Shown here in pieces: positions 52,702 to 61,140 of a DNA stretch of 64,000 nt; within the stretch, counting starts at the first letter, position 1; each line of letters begins with the position of its first letter. Location: assembly GCA_965221465.1 (NCBI GenBank), contig OZ244892.1:3658001-3722000 (forward strand). Reading direction: 5' to 3'. The translations under genes and the position numbers were made by a program. The stretch comes from Azophilus sp965221465. Its GTDB lineage: Bacteria > Pseudomonadota > Gammaproteobacteria > Pseudomonadales > Azotimanducaceae. A model generated the notes under the pieces. It was not told the origin of the DNA. It saw only the letters and a program-made list of their open reading frames with translations, and ran no database searches.

Positions 52702-53409
52702 TTAGACGCCGACGAATTGAGTCGTCGATACCGCGGTTGCGACACTTCGAGCTTTCGGGTCCCGATACCTGTCATGGCGTTCTCGAAATGCCTCCCACTG
52801 AGTCAGGTCGCCAAAGCAGAACTCTTCAATTGCGGTGTAAGGACTATCGGTGGTGTTATCCGAAATGCTCACGTTGTATCCGGTTGCGCCGCAGCCATCG
52901 AGGCGCTCTTGGACGGTCGGGCCTCGGTGATTATTCCAGTAAGCGATGCGATCTTCGGTGGTTTGTAGCTCGTTCGCTTCCAGAAACTGGTAGACGTAAA
53001 TCTGGCTGGACTCGATTCGGGGGATAGGGTCGGTATTCGGGACATACTCGACCTTCGGCTCGATAATTGCCTGCTCAATCGTGTGCCATGGCCAATAGGG
53101 TTCAACGATTTTCTGAAAGTCATCCGTCGGGTGCGTGCCAAATGGCTCATGCGGAACCATGGGCTGTCGACCCGTGGTGAGCATTGCGACACCATCGAAC
53201 TCGGACAAGTTGCCGGTTGAGCCTGGCTCTTCAAAAAGCGCCACTCGATATCGTTTGATGTCAGGCCCTGCACCTGCAGTGTATGCCTGCATGATTTTCG
53301 GCATGTGGCCGACTAGCCAGTGCGCGACCAGCGTCTCTCGCAGCACGCCGGGTCGACGCCGAATGAGATAGTGCACGTTTGTTTCAGAGTTGTGTTCTCG
53401 CGTGGTCAC
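52702..53409 (-). CDS. EthD-domain protein (tandem)
   Basis: A 235-residue protein with two EthD/dimeric alpha-beta-barrel domains: VHYLIRRRPGVLRETLVAHW followed by LVGHMPKIMQAYTAG in the first, and YVYQFLEANELQTTEDRIAY with HDRYRDPKARSVATAVS in the second. EthD proteins accompany oxygenases in ether and aromatic degradation; the fold also serves muconolactone-isomerase-like and dehydratase activities. The GTG at 53409 with GGAGAGG upstream is preferred to a TTG at 53427. It is convergent with the flavoprotein pair. Confidence 0.83.
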   Translation of the reverse strand: MTTREHNSETNVHYLIRRRPGVLRETLVAHWLVGHMPKIMQAYTAGAGPDIKRYRVALFEEPGSTGNLSEFDGVAMLTTGRQPMVPHEPFGTHPTDDFQKIVEPYWPWHTIEQAIIEPKVEYVPNTDPIPRIESSQIYVYQFLEANELQTTEDRIAYWNNHRGPTVQERLDGCGATGYNVSISDNTTDSPYTAIEEFCFGDLTQWEAFRERHDRYRDPKARSVATAVSTTQFVGV

Positions 53410-53560
53410 CGGACCTCTCCAGTTCAACTTGAAAATACGCGTTACCTAACCAAATCATACTAATTCTGAATCTAATTGCATTGTTTTTAGGAAATTATTC
53501 ATCATAGGATATAAGTGGTGGTCTATATGTGAATATTCAGATTCCAGCGAGGTGGTTGTT

Positions 53561-53926
53561 GTGCAAATAGTAAGACTGTATTCCGGAGACGACGGAGAGT
53601 CGCACTTCGAAGATATCGAGATAGAGTTGAACCCTGCCGGATCCGGAAGGTATTCGCAGTTGTTCAAGGGCGATGGTGTCATTTTTCGTGAGGTGGACGG
53701 GGATTATTCGCTGGAGTTTCACAACGCGCCGAAGCGGCAGTTGGTCGTCAATCTGACTGGATACGTGGATCTCGAGGTGGGAGATGGAACAATTCGTCGA
53801 ATGGGTCCAGGGTCGATTCTACTTGCGGAAGATCGCACCGGTCGCGGTCACAAAAGCAACGCCGTAGAGGGAGAACCCCGCACCTGTTTGTTCATTCCAG
53901 TGGACGACGACGCGCCGCTGTATTGA
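53561..53926 (+). CDS. Small cupin-domain protein
   Basis: A 121-residue single cupin: IEIELNPAGSGRYSQLF, EFHNAPKRQLVVNLTGYVDL, then EVGDGTIRRMGPGSILLAED and TGRGHKSNA. The first motif lacks the usual His pair (HNAPKRQ), while the second keeps GPGSILLAED and RGH, so metal binding is uncertain. This type is seen in many proteobacteria as a single small protein, often near aromatic catabolic genes. The GTG at 53561 follows GAGG by eight bases; a GTG at 53552 is an alternative. Confidence 0.75.
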   Translation: MQIVRLYSGDDGESHFEDIEIELNPAGSGRYSQLFKGDGVIFREVDGDYSLEFHNAPKRQLVVNLTGYVDLEVGDGTIRRMGPGSILLAEDRTGRGHKSNAVEGEPRTCLFIPVDDDAPLY

Positions 53927-54181
53927 TGAATCTAGCCTGCGTCCGTCACCAACGTTCGTCGCCAGGGCGTCGACGGTTCGTCGCTGAAGCAAAACGCGCA
54001 GGACGAGTGCAATTACGCATATCCACCTCGTATTCGAGAACATTTGGATATTTGTGACTACATTGCGGCCAACAATGAGGATTTCGACAAAACAGCAGGA
54101 CAAAATCGTATTTCCATCTAGCAATGACCATATCGATGAGATACGCTAGAACCCGCTCAATCGAAATCGCGCAGGGAGGGT
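53927..54181. other. Intergenic gap between cupin and Rieske oxygenase 2
   Basis: No gene is supported in these 255 bases. GGGAGGG (near 54174-54180) directly before the GTG at 54182 is a strong ribosome site for the Rieske gene. No obvious palindrome was noticed. Confidence 0.4.
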
Positions 54182-55510
54182 GTGGTGCTCACTGCTGAAG
54201 ACAACAAGCGACTGACTTGTGTTTCGGCTGGTACGCCCGTCGGAGACTTGATGCGACGCTACTGGCATCCGGTTCTATTATCGAGAGAGTTACCTGATCC
54301 TGATTGTCCACCGGTTCGGGTTAGATTGCTTGGGGAAGACTTCGTCGCTTTTCGCGATACGTCCGGTCAGGTCGGCATCGTCGAATCTCGCTGTCCACAT
54401 CGCAAGGCAGAACTGTATTTCGGTCGAAACGAAGAGAGCGGGCTGAGGTGCATCTTTCACGGTTGGAAATTCAACGTTAATGGCAATTGTGTCGACATGC
54501 CCAACACGACCGACGCTGCCGCCAAGAAAATGAAACCTCGTGCCGCGATAAAGGCGCTGGAGGTCGAGGAGAGCAATGGTGCGATTTGGGCGCGGTTCAA
54601 GGCTAGGGAAGGCACGACGCATTCAAAAGGCTTGTCCCGGTTTCCCTTTATTGGGCTGCCGGATTCACATGTTCATGTTTCAAAGTTTCTGCAAAAGACC
54701 AACTGGGCGCACCCGCTGGAGGGTGCGATCGATACTTCTCATTTCACCTTTCTGCACGGTCCCGTCGCAGCTCCCGAGCGCCAAGAGAATGAGAATCCGG
54801 AACAGGCGAGATTCCGATGGATTGCAGAAGACGGCGCGCCCAGAATGCACCTCATCGATCACGACGCGGGCATGGCCATCGGCGCCGCACGTAGTGCCGA
54901 TGGCGAAGGCTCGTACTGGCGGATTACGCAGTTCTTGATGCCCAACATGGTTCTAACACCCCATGCGTTTCCAGGTGAGACGAATTTTGGTGGTACATGG
55001 ACCCCCATCGACGACACAAATACATGGGTATTCAACTATGCCTATAACCTGCATCGTCCATTGACGGATCGAGAACGCGCCGACTATGAATCCGGCAAGC
55101 GGGGCGGCATTCCTGCAACCGACGAAAATTTCTATCCACTGGCCAATCCCGATAATGAATTCATGCTCGACCGCGAGTTCCAGGCGAGTGGCGAACCGTT
55201 TTCCTTTAGCGGCGTCAAGGGCGTAAAAGAGCAAGACGCCGTCGTGCAATACAGCCAGGGAACAATCCACGATCGAACGGGTGAGTTGCTTGTTCAGACG
55301 GATCGGGCGGTGGTCTATTTCCGCAGACACATTCTCGAGGCCGCACAGGACCTGGCCGACGGAGAAACGCCATCGAGTCTAAGAGGTGCGGAAGTCTTCA
55401 GGGTAGGCTCCGGTGATGCGATTAGCGGCACAGATTCAACTTTCGAACAGGTGCTCGAAAAGAGATTCGGTTCCCCAAGTGGATTGATTGCGTCTGACGC
55501 TTCAAGTTGA
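54182..55510 (+). CDS. Rieske oxygenase large subunit, phthalate 4,5-dioxygenase type (2)
   Basis: A 442-residue ring-hydroxylating oxygenase of the phthalate-dioxygenase/vanillate-demethylase group (single-subunit type). The N-terminus TCVSAGTPVGDLMRRYWHPV is typical. Rieske ligands are Cys71/His73 (CPHRKAEL) and Cys90/His93 (CIFHGW). The iron site is Glu180 and Asp184, with His187 and His192, in EGAIDTSHFTFLH. The GTG at 54182 with GGGAGGG upstream is a good start; GTG 54185 is in the same frame. No reductase is adjacent. It is divergent in type from oxygenase 1 at 31-32 kb. Confidence 0.93.
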   Translation: MVLTAEDNKRLTCVSAGTPVGDLMRRYWHPVLLSRELPDPDCPPVRVRLLGEDFVAFRDTSGQVGIVESRCPHRKAELYFGRNEESGLRCIFHGWKFNVNGNCVDMPNTTDAAAKKMKPRAAIKALEVEESNGAIWARFKAREGTTHSKGLSRFPFIGLPDSHVHVSKFLQKTNWAHPLEGAIDTSHFTFLHGPVAAPERQENENPEQARFRWIAEDGAPRMHLIDHDAGMAIGAARSADGEGSYWRITQFLMPNMVLTPHAFPGETNFGGTWTPIDDTNTWVFNYAYNLHRPLTDRERADYESGKRGGIPATDENFYPLANPDNEFMLDREFQASGEPFSFSGVKGVKEQDAVVQYSQGTIHDRTGELLVQTDRAVVYFRRHILEAAQDLADGETPSSLRGAEVFRVGSGDAISGTDSTFEQVLEKRFGSPSGLIASDASS

Positions 55511-55667
55511 TTGGAGGGAAGAGCCATCACATACGTTTATCCTGCCGTGTGGACGGGTGCTCATTGCTTACAGCATTGGTACCAGATTCAGACAAGCGTA
55601 TCGACTACCGGCGCGGTCGGTCTCGCACATGGCCCAGTGGCGGTCATACTCCTGACAGGGGCAAGAT

Positions 55668-57419
55668 ATGCATGATCTGGTAATAAAGAACGCATCGTTA
55701 GTGGACGGCACCGGGTCACCTGCGCATCTGACTGACCTCGCAATCAGTAACGGCACGATTGTCGATGTCTCGCCGTCAATTGCAGAGCGTTCGGGCAAAA
55801 CCCTCGATGCTGAAGGCAAATTGGTAATGCCGGGCTTCATCGATATTCATACGCACTACGATGGGCAAGCGACGTGGGATGATGCTTTGGAGCCTTCCTC
55901 CAGTCATGGTGTAACAACCATCGTCATGGGAAATTGCGGTGTCGGGTTTGCGCCGGTAACTCGAGGGCAGGAAGATGAGTTGATCGAGCTCATGGAAGGT
56001 GTGGAGGACATCCCTGGCACGGCTTTGCACGAGGGAATCGACTTCGTGTGGGAAACCTTCCCTGAATACATGGATGTGCTCGGCCAGAAAAGATGGAGCA
56101 TGGATGTCGCGACCCAGCTTCCACATGGTCCGCTCCGTGTGTATGTGATGGGTGAGCGAGGCATAGAAAACGAAGCGGCGACGACCGAAGATGTTACAGC
56201 CATGCGACAGGCGACTGTGGAAGCAATGGAAGCAGGCGCATTGGGCTTTTCGTCGTCTCGAATCCTCGGTCATATGTCGATGAGTGGCAAACCCGTGCCG
56301 GGGACGTTTGCTCACGAAGACGAACTATTTGCAATCGCTCAGGCAATGGAGCCGTTTAAAACAGTATTCGAGGTTGTGCCCGGTGGGTCGACTGGACGAG
56401 GTGGTCTGGAAACCAGCTGGTCCGAGGAAGCCTTGTCGGCGGAGCTGGATTGGATGGGTCGCCTGTCGAAGGAGTGCGGGCTTCCCGTCACGTATTTCAT
56501 GATCGAGTATCTGGAAAACCCCGATGCATGGAGGGAAGCCTTCGAGATCACCGCAAAAGCAAACCACAGTGGATCACGATTGTACCCGCAAGTCGGCACG
56601 CGTCCGGCTGGTGCTCTGCTAAGCTGGCAAACTTCTCATCCGTTTATTGGCAGACCAACCTACGTGCAGCTTGCGGACCTTCCGTGGGAGCAGCGATTAC
56701 AAGCTCTGCACAAACCGGAAGTTAGAGATGCGATAGTTAATGAAAAAGACTTGCCGCCAGTCTCTGAGCTTATCAATGACCGCATTCACTTGATGGTGCC
56801 TCAGTTCCTGGATCGGGTCTTTCTCATCGAGTCTGAAGTCGACTACGAGCAACCGACCGAACAGTCCGTTGCGGAAATCGCGAAGAGGTCCAACGAAAGT
56901 GCGGACGAAATAATGTACGACCATCTCCTCACAAACGGAGGCACTGGCACGATAATCATGTTGCCAAACTATCTGGGCGGTAACAGTGACAGTTTCCAAG
57001 CGATGCTGGTTGATCCCAACTCGGTGATTGGGCTTGCGGATGCGGGCGCACATTGCGGCTTCATTTGCGACGCGTCGTGCTCCACATGGTTATTGTCACA
57101 TTGGGCGCGAGATCGCAAGCGGGGTACGCTACCGCTCGAATATGCGATCAAGAAACACACCTCGGACAATGCAGACCTCTATGGTTTGTCCGATCGTGGC
57201 GTTTTGGCGGTTGGAAAGCGAGCTGATATCAACGTCGTGGACTTCGACAACCTGACGATTGATCCGCCTCACCTGGTTCACGATCTACCGGCAGGTGGAC
57301 CGCGATTCCTGCAAGCGGCACGCGGGTATCGCGCTACGATCGTGGATGGCGTTCTGGTACGTGAGCATGACCAGGACACGGGTGCGCGACCCGGAAGACT
57401 GGTCAGAGGCAGAAGATGA
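55668..57419 (+). CDS. Amidohydrolase family 3 protein (D-aminoacylase-like)
   Basis: A 583-residue metal-dependent hydrolase: LVIKNASLVDGTG at the N-terminal beta-sandwich, PGFIDIHTHYDGQ with His61 and His63 as metal ligands, GVTTIVMGNCGVGFAP (Cys90, as in N-acyl-D-amino acid deacylases), ALGFSSSRI, and ADAGAHCGF with the catalytic Asp region. The C-terminal VGKRADINVVDFD closes the sandwich. The family removes N-acyl groups from D-amino acids or opens lactam/amide bonds; the actual substrate is unknown. AGGGGC precedes the ATG. It lies on the same strand after the Rieske gene (157-base gap). Confidence 0.9.
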   Translation: MHDLVIKNASLVDGTGSPAHLTDLAISNGTIVDVSPSIAERSGKTLDAEGKLVMPGFIDIHTHYDGQATWDDALEPSSSHGVTTIVMGNCGVGFAPVTRGQEDELIELMEGVEDIPGTALHEGIDFVWETFPEYMDVLGQKRWSMDVATQLPHGPLRVYVMGERGIENEAATTEDVTAMRQATVEAMEAGALGFSSSRILGHMSMSGKPVPGTFAHEDELFAIAQAMEPFKTVFEVVPGGSTGRGGLETSWSEEALSAELDWMGRLSKECGLPVTYFMIEYLENPDAWREAFEITAKANHSGSRLYPQVGTRPAGALLSWQTSHPFIGRPTYVQLADLPWEQRLQALHKPEVRDAIVNEKDLPPVSELINDRIHLMVPQFLDRVFLIESEVDYEQPTEQSVAEIAKRSNESADEIMYDHLLTNGGTGTIIMLPNYLGGNSDSFQAMLVDPNSVIGLADAGAHCGFICDASCSTWLLSHWARDRKRGTLPLEYAIKKHTSDNADLYGLSDRGVLAVGKRADINVVDFDNLTIDPPHLVHDLPAGGPRFLQAARGYRATIVDGVLVREHDQDTGARPGRLVRGRR

Positions 57420-57424
57420 GATAC

Positions 57425-57907
57425 TTACCGTTCTTCAACGATCACCGTCTCTAGAAAGTTGTGTTTGATTTGTTGTGCCAACTGGATGATGTCGACTTGA
57501 TTCACGCCTTTGGCTGACAAAAAGTGCTTGTCGACGAGTTTCATCGCCGTGCGTTGGTCTTTGGTACTTATGAAACCGGCAACGTTGTAGCGTCCAGCAC
57601 ACTCGACAAGATAGGTAACTTCATCGAGCGATTCGGCGTTTTCCAGAAATCGTTCCGTTTGATTGGGCGCCACGTTGATGCGGAATATGGCGCCGAAGTG
57701 ATTGCCTGAGCTTGCAGTATCGACCAGCAAACTGAAAACGACGATCTTGTTGTCCTGAAGACGTTTGAGTCTTTGGCGAACTGCTCCTTCGGATACGTTG
57801 AGTTTTCTGGCGGCTTCACGATTGCTCTGCCGACCGTCCCGTTGAAACTCTGCGATAATTGCTTCGTCTAGTTCGTCAATCACCGTATCGTGACTTGAGG
57901 TTGACAT
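57425..57907 (-). CDS. Lrp/AsnC-family regulator 2
   Basis: A 160-residue Lrp/AsnC regulator: winged HTH in ELDEAIIAEFQRDGRQSNRE then AARKLNVSEGAVRQRLKRLQ, and a RAM ligand domain (VTYLVECAGRYNVAGFIST, KHFLSAKGVNQVDIIQLA). Its 5' end overlaps the upstream regulator gene by 32 bases in another frame, so the two are produced together. It is convergent with the amidohydrolase (5-base gap). Confidence 0.93.
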   Translation of the reverse strand: MSTSSHDTVIDELDEAIIAEFQRDGRQSNREAARKLNVSEGAVRQRLKRLQDNKIVVFSLLVDTASSGNHFGAIFRINVAPNQTERFLENAESLDEVTYLVECAGRYNVAGFISTKDQRTAMKLVDKHFLSAKGVNQVDIIQLAQQIKHNFLETVIVEER

Positions 57908-58346
57908 AGCGCACCCTTGATTTACGAATTCTCAGTACAGCGTGTGTCTCGATCTGAGCGATGCCGCGAATAGTGGATACCTGGTTCGACAAGACATGCG
58001 CCAACTCCTGACGATCTTTGGTATTGATCGTGACAAGAATGTCCGGTTTGCGCATGAGGATCATCACGGCTTTGACTGCGTCTAGCGCAGCGAGTTCCTC
58101 GGCCACACTATGAACTGAACGCCCGCTGACAGAAACGTCAACGGTCGTCTGAAAGTCGTACCCCGCGCTGTGAAAGTCCTTCCGCAGCGCGACACGCATC
58201 ACCTTGTCGTCTCGCATTTGGCGTAGCCGTGTCGCGACCGTGGCTTCAGCAACGCCAACTGCTTTCGCAATGGCGTTGTTTGGCGTGCGCGGGTTTTTCG
58301 CTAGAACTTCGAGAATGTTGGTGGATATTTCGTCGAGTTGCGACAA
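57876..58346 (-). CDS. Lrp/AsnC-family regulator 1
   Basis: A 156-residue Lrp/AsnC protein: HTH LDEISTNILEVLAKNPRTPN then NAIAKAVGVAEATVATRLRQ, and RAM domain (VKAVMILMRKPDILVTINTK, STIRGIAQIETHAVL). Distinct from regulator 2 in sequence, so they may form a heteromeric regulator rather than being a recent duplication. It is divergent from the ABM-domain gene; the 260-base gap holds a concentric dyad (58397-58435) that is a likely binding site. Confidence 0.93.
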   Translation of the reverse strand: MSQLDEISTNILEVLAKNPRTPNNAIAKAVGVAEATVATRLRQMRDDKVMRVALRKDFHSAGYDFQTTVDVSVSGRSVHSVAEELAALDAVKAVMILMRKPDILVTINTKDRQELAHVLSNQVSTIRGIAQIETHAVLRIRKSRVRYVNLKSRYGD

Positions 58347-58396
58347 TCTGGACTTACACCTGATCCGGCTATTTGCGTAACCTTAACAACGAGATG

Positions 58397-58435
58397 ATAC
58401 GCAATCAAACAAATTTTAATTTGGAAACTGCGTAT
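58397..58435. promoter_or_regulatory. Concentric dyad between Lrp pair and ABM gene
   Basis: ATACGCA (58397-58403) and TGCGTAT (58429-58435) are perfect 7-base inverted arms around the AT-rich near-palindrome CAAATTTTAATTTG (58410-58423), both centred near 58416. Lrp/AsnC proteins bind AT-rich dyads, and the site lies 51 bases before the start of regulator 1. It is a good candidate for autoregulation. Confidence 0.55.
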
Positions 58436-58606
58436 ATGGAACCTATAGCCATGGGAGCGTTGTTGTGCAACATGGCAATGATGTCCTCAGGAGCATCCAT
58501 TATGTGAGTAGTATCACCTGTTGAAAGATTACAAATGCAAAATATGTTGACTATGATTTCAAGATGCGTAGTCTAGTCATGTGCGCGTCAGCACGAAGAG
58601 GGTGAT

Positions 58607-58891
58607 GTGATAGTTTTGTTTATCAAAGTCGATGTAAAGGCAGGAAAGGAAAGCGAATTCGAGGACCTCGTTCGCCAGATGTCAGAAGCCTCGCTGAGAA
58701 ACGAGCCGGGTTGCTTGCAATACAATTTGTGCAAAACGACGGAGCATGACAACTTCGTCATTCTCGAGAAGTATGCGGACCAGGCGGCGTTGGACGCCCA
58801 TAGGAAGGCGGGTTACTTCAAAGAGCTGGGGGGTCAGCTACGTGGGTGCATTGAAGGAACGCAACGCCACGAAATGAACGTATTGGTCTAG
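58607..58891 (+). CDS. Antibiotic-biosynthesis-monooxygenase (ABM) domain protein
   Basis: A 94-residue dimeric alpha-beta-barrel protein like YgiN quinol monooxygenase: VLFIKVDVKAGKESEFEDLV, SLRNEPGCLQYNLCK, NFVILEKYADQAALDAHRKA. These small enzymes oxidise quinols or act as cofactor-free oxygenases or scaffolding. The GTG at 58607 follows AGAGGG. It is divergent from the two Lrp/AsnC regulators and may be one of their targets. Confidence 0.88.
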   Translation: MIVLFIKVDVKAGKESEFEDLVRQMSEASLRNEPGCLQYNLCKTTEHDNFVILEKYADQAALDAHRKAGYFKELGGQLRGCIEGTQRHEMNVLV

Positions 58892-58922
58892 CCAGCACCC
58901 GTCACCAACTGCCTGCTTCGGG

Positions 58923-59339
58923 CTAATCCGGGTCGAAAGTACTCGTCAATCCGTTCTGCCCATACAAGGGCGACCAGTGGCCCATGCGACCTTTCCATCG
59001 GCCCCTCTCTTTGACAAATATTTCGGTGACCCGAGCCGCGTAATTCGTGATCGTGGGCCCGTTTGTGACTTGGGCGTTTCCAGCCAGGTAATACATTACA
59101 CCAACGGTGTTATCGCCGAGTTTCACGGTCTCGATGTGCTTTGGCTCGACGTTGAAATAGTCGTACTTGATTTTGCTCTCGTGTGGCATGACGATTTCGA
59201 GAAGGCCTCCGTGAGACTGGAATTCCAGAGCGCCATCTTTCGCGTGGATGTCAGGCATCTCTTCCAGTTTCGTGCGCGAGTAGTTTGTCCGTTCGTGCAG
59301 ATAGTCGATGACATCCTGTTCTTCACTAGATATCGCCAT
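58923..59339 (-). CDS. SnoaL/NTF2-like protein (F)
   Basis: A 138-residue protein of NTF2-like fold: DVIDYLHERTNYSRTKLEEM, GGLLEIVMPHESKIKYDYF, GVMYYLAGNAQVTN and VTEIFVKERGRWKGRMGHWS. The conserved WxxRxGHWSP-type end is that of a SnoaL subgroup of unknown function, commonly near CoA-catabolic genes. The ATG at 59339 with GGAG eight bases upstream is preferred; the frame is open to 59609 but the extension is not domain-like. It is convergent with the ABM gene and divergent from the acyl-CoA ligase. Confidence 0.75.
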   Translation of the reverse strand: MAISSEEQDVIDYLHERTNYSRTKLEEMPDIHAKDGALEFQSHGGLLEIVMPHESKIKYDYFNVEPKHIETVKLGDNTVGVMYYLAGNAQVTNGPTITNYAARVTEIFVKERGRWKGRMGHWSPLYGQNGLTSTFDPD

Positions 59340-59553
59340 GTGTGTAACTCCGTGGATGATGTTATTGAGTATTACCTCTTCGAGCCTGGACATACAGCGC
59401 ACGGCCTCGAACCGCGAGTATTGACTGGAGAGGTTGCAAGAAGAGTTTTCAATACGATAAAAATAACAGTTTGAACGTTTGCGCTCAATCATACTATGAT
59501 TGCAGGCCAAATATAGGTCAAATACTGCATCTACGTGCTGTAGAACTTGTATA

Positions 59554-61131
59554 ATGCGTAGACAACCTGTTGTGCAGCAAGAGATGTTGGACGAAGCAGA
59601 GGCCGGCACTCCGGAGGATTGGGCAACTCGGACACCGGACGCTGTGGCTGTTCAGTTCGAGGACGACTCTCTGACGTATGCTCAATGGAACGACCGAGCA
59701 AATCGTGTCGCTGAAGGGCTCGCTCGTGCAGGATTCGAAAGCGGAGATCGACTTGGGATGCGATTCAAGCTTGGATTCACCTGGTTCATCGTCCAACGAG
59801 CGTGCCAAAAGCTGGGTGTCGTCCAAGTTACGGTCAACTACAGACTCACAGCCGAAGAGGCACTGTATATCCTCGAGGACAGCGGTGCGAAAGGGCTGGC
59901 ATGCGATGACGATGACCCGAGCGCATGGCTGAAACACGACGTTGGAACTCTGCTAACACATGGCGCAAAGCCCTCGAAGCAGTGGCTGCGTGTCGAAGAC
60001 CTGTTGGTCGAGAATTCGCCGAGAGTACGCTTCGGGCAGGCTCGCCCGAATATGGTGATTTATACCTCGGGAACCACCGGCAACCCCAAAGGCGTGCCAC
60101 CGGCAGACCCGCCCGCGACGCCGGAGGAGGAGGAGCGCCTCGAACGATATCTGCGTTCGATAGCGAGTAGACCGCTTCGTCCGGATGGGCGAAGGGTGGT
60201 CATGCTCTCGCTTCCTGTTCATCACGGCGCCGGACCGCTGGCGGCGACAGTAGCGACTGCGACGGGTGGAACTACCGTGTTGCTGAGCCCGTTCGATGCA
60301 GAGAACGCGCTGAGGACGATCGAGAAGCACAAAGTGAATATGTGGACGGCCGTGCCCACGATGCTGCAACGTATTCGATCGCTCCCTGGCGAAGTGCTCG
60401 CAAAATACGATGTATCGTCAATGCACACGCTGGTTACGGGAGCGGCCCCCGTAGGGTCAGACCTGGCAAGGTGGGCAGTAGACTACTTTGGGCAGGTGTT
60501 GTGGGAAACCTACGGCTTGAGCGAAGCCAACATGGTTGGTGCGGTGAGCCCTGAGGACAAGATACGCAAACCGGCAAGTAGCGCCCGAATTCATGCCGGC
60601 GTGAAGGTTGCCATCATCGACGAAGATTGGAACGAGTTGCCGCGAGGCGAGGTCGGAGAAATCGCGGTGAATACACCGCTGGTATTGAAAAACTACATCG
60701 GCAAACCGCCGCTCGACAAAGATACGTTGCGCAATGGTTTCTACCGTACCGGCGATGTTGGATACCTGGATGAGGACGACTATCTGTTCATCACGGACAG
60801 AGTCAAGGACATGATTGTCGCCGGCGGTGTGAACATCTACCCAGCGGAAATCGAAAAGGTCGTTGCGTCTCACGGCGGAGTATTATCTTGCGCAGTTATC
60901 GGCACTCCGCACGAGGAATTCGGCGAACAGCCCATGGCGTTTGTCGTCAGGGCCGACGGAGCATCGGTAACGGAGGATGACCTCCGAGAACATGTCGGTG
61001 AGCGTCTCGCGCGCTACAAGCATCCGAGGGTGTATGAATTCGTCTCCGAACTACCGCTCAACCCGACCGGAAAGGTCCTGAAAACCAGGTTGCGAAAAAA
61101 ATACTGGGAAGGACGTGAACGAAACATCTAA
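59554..61131 (+). CDS. AMP-dependent acyl-CoA synthetase/ligase
   Basis: A 525-residue adenylate-forming enzyme that activates a carboxylic acid to its CoA thioester. The P-loop is YTSGTTGNPKGVP, followed by WETYGLSEANM, YRTGDVGYLDEDDYLFITDR and a C-terminal PTGKVLKTRLRKKYW with the catalytic Lys. MLDEAEAGTPEDWATRTPDA is near the N-terminus, so ATG 59584 is an alternative start; the ATG at 59554 overlaps a possible -10 (TATAAT, 59550-59555), which would favour 59584. First gene of a CoA operon (ligase, hydratase, SDR, DUF35, thiolase). The acid substrate is unknown. Confidence 0.93.
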   Translation: MRRQPVVQQEMLDEAEAGTPEDWATRTPDAVAVQFEDDSLTYAQWNDRANRVAEGLARAGFESGDRLGMRFKLGFTWFIVQRACQKLGVVQVTVNYRLTAEEALYILEDSGAKGLACDDDDPSAWLKHDVGTLLTHGAKPSKQWLRVEDLLVENSPRVRFGQARPNMVIYTSGTTGNPKGVPPADPPATPEEEERLERYLRSIASRPLRPDGRRVVMLSLPVHHGAGPLAATVATATGGTTVLLSPFDAENALRTIEKHKVNMWTAVPTMLQRIRSLPGEVLAKYDVSSMHTLVTGAAPVGSDLARWAVDYFGQVLWETYGLSEANMVGAVSPEDKIRKPASSARIHAGVKVAIIDEDWNELPRGEVGEIAVNTPLVLKNYIGKPPLDKDTLRNGFYRTGDVGYLDEDDYLFITDRVKDMIVAGGVNIYPAEIEKVVASHGGVLSCAVIGTPHEEFGEQPMAFVVRADGASVTEDDLREHVGERLARYKHPRVYEFVSELPLNPTGKVLKTRLRKKYWEGRERNI

Positions 61132-61140
61132 GGAACGTAA

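Noticed and set aside
55568..55667. Minus-strand reading with CQEYDRHWAM before the amidohydrolase
   Set aside because: Too short, without family match, start codon or ribosome site; kept as plain intergenic sequence.
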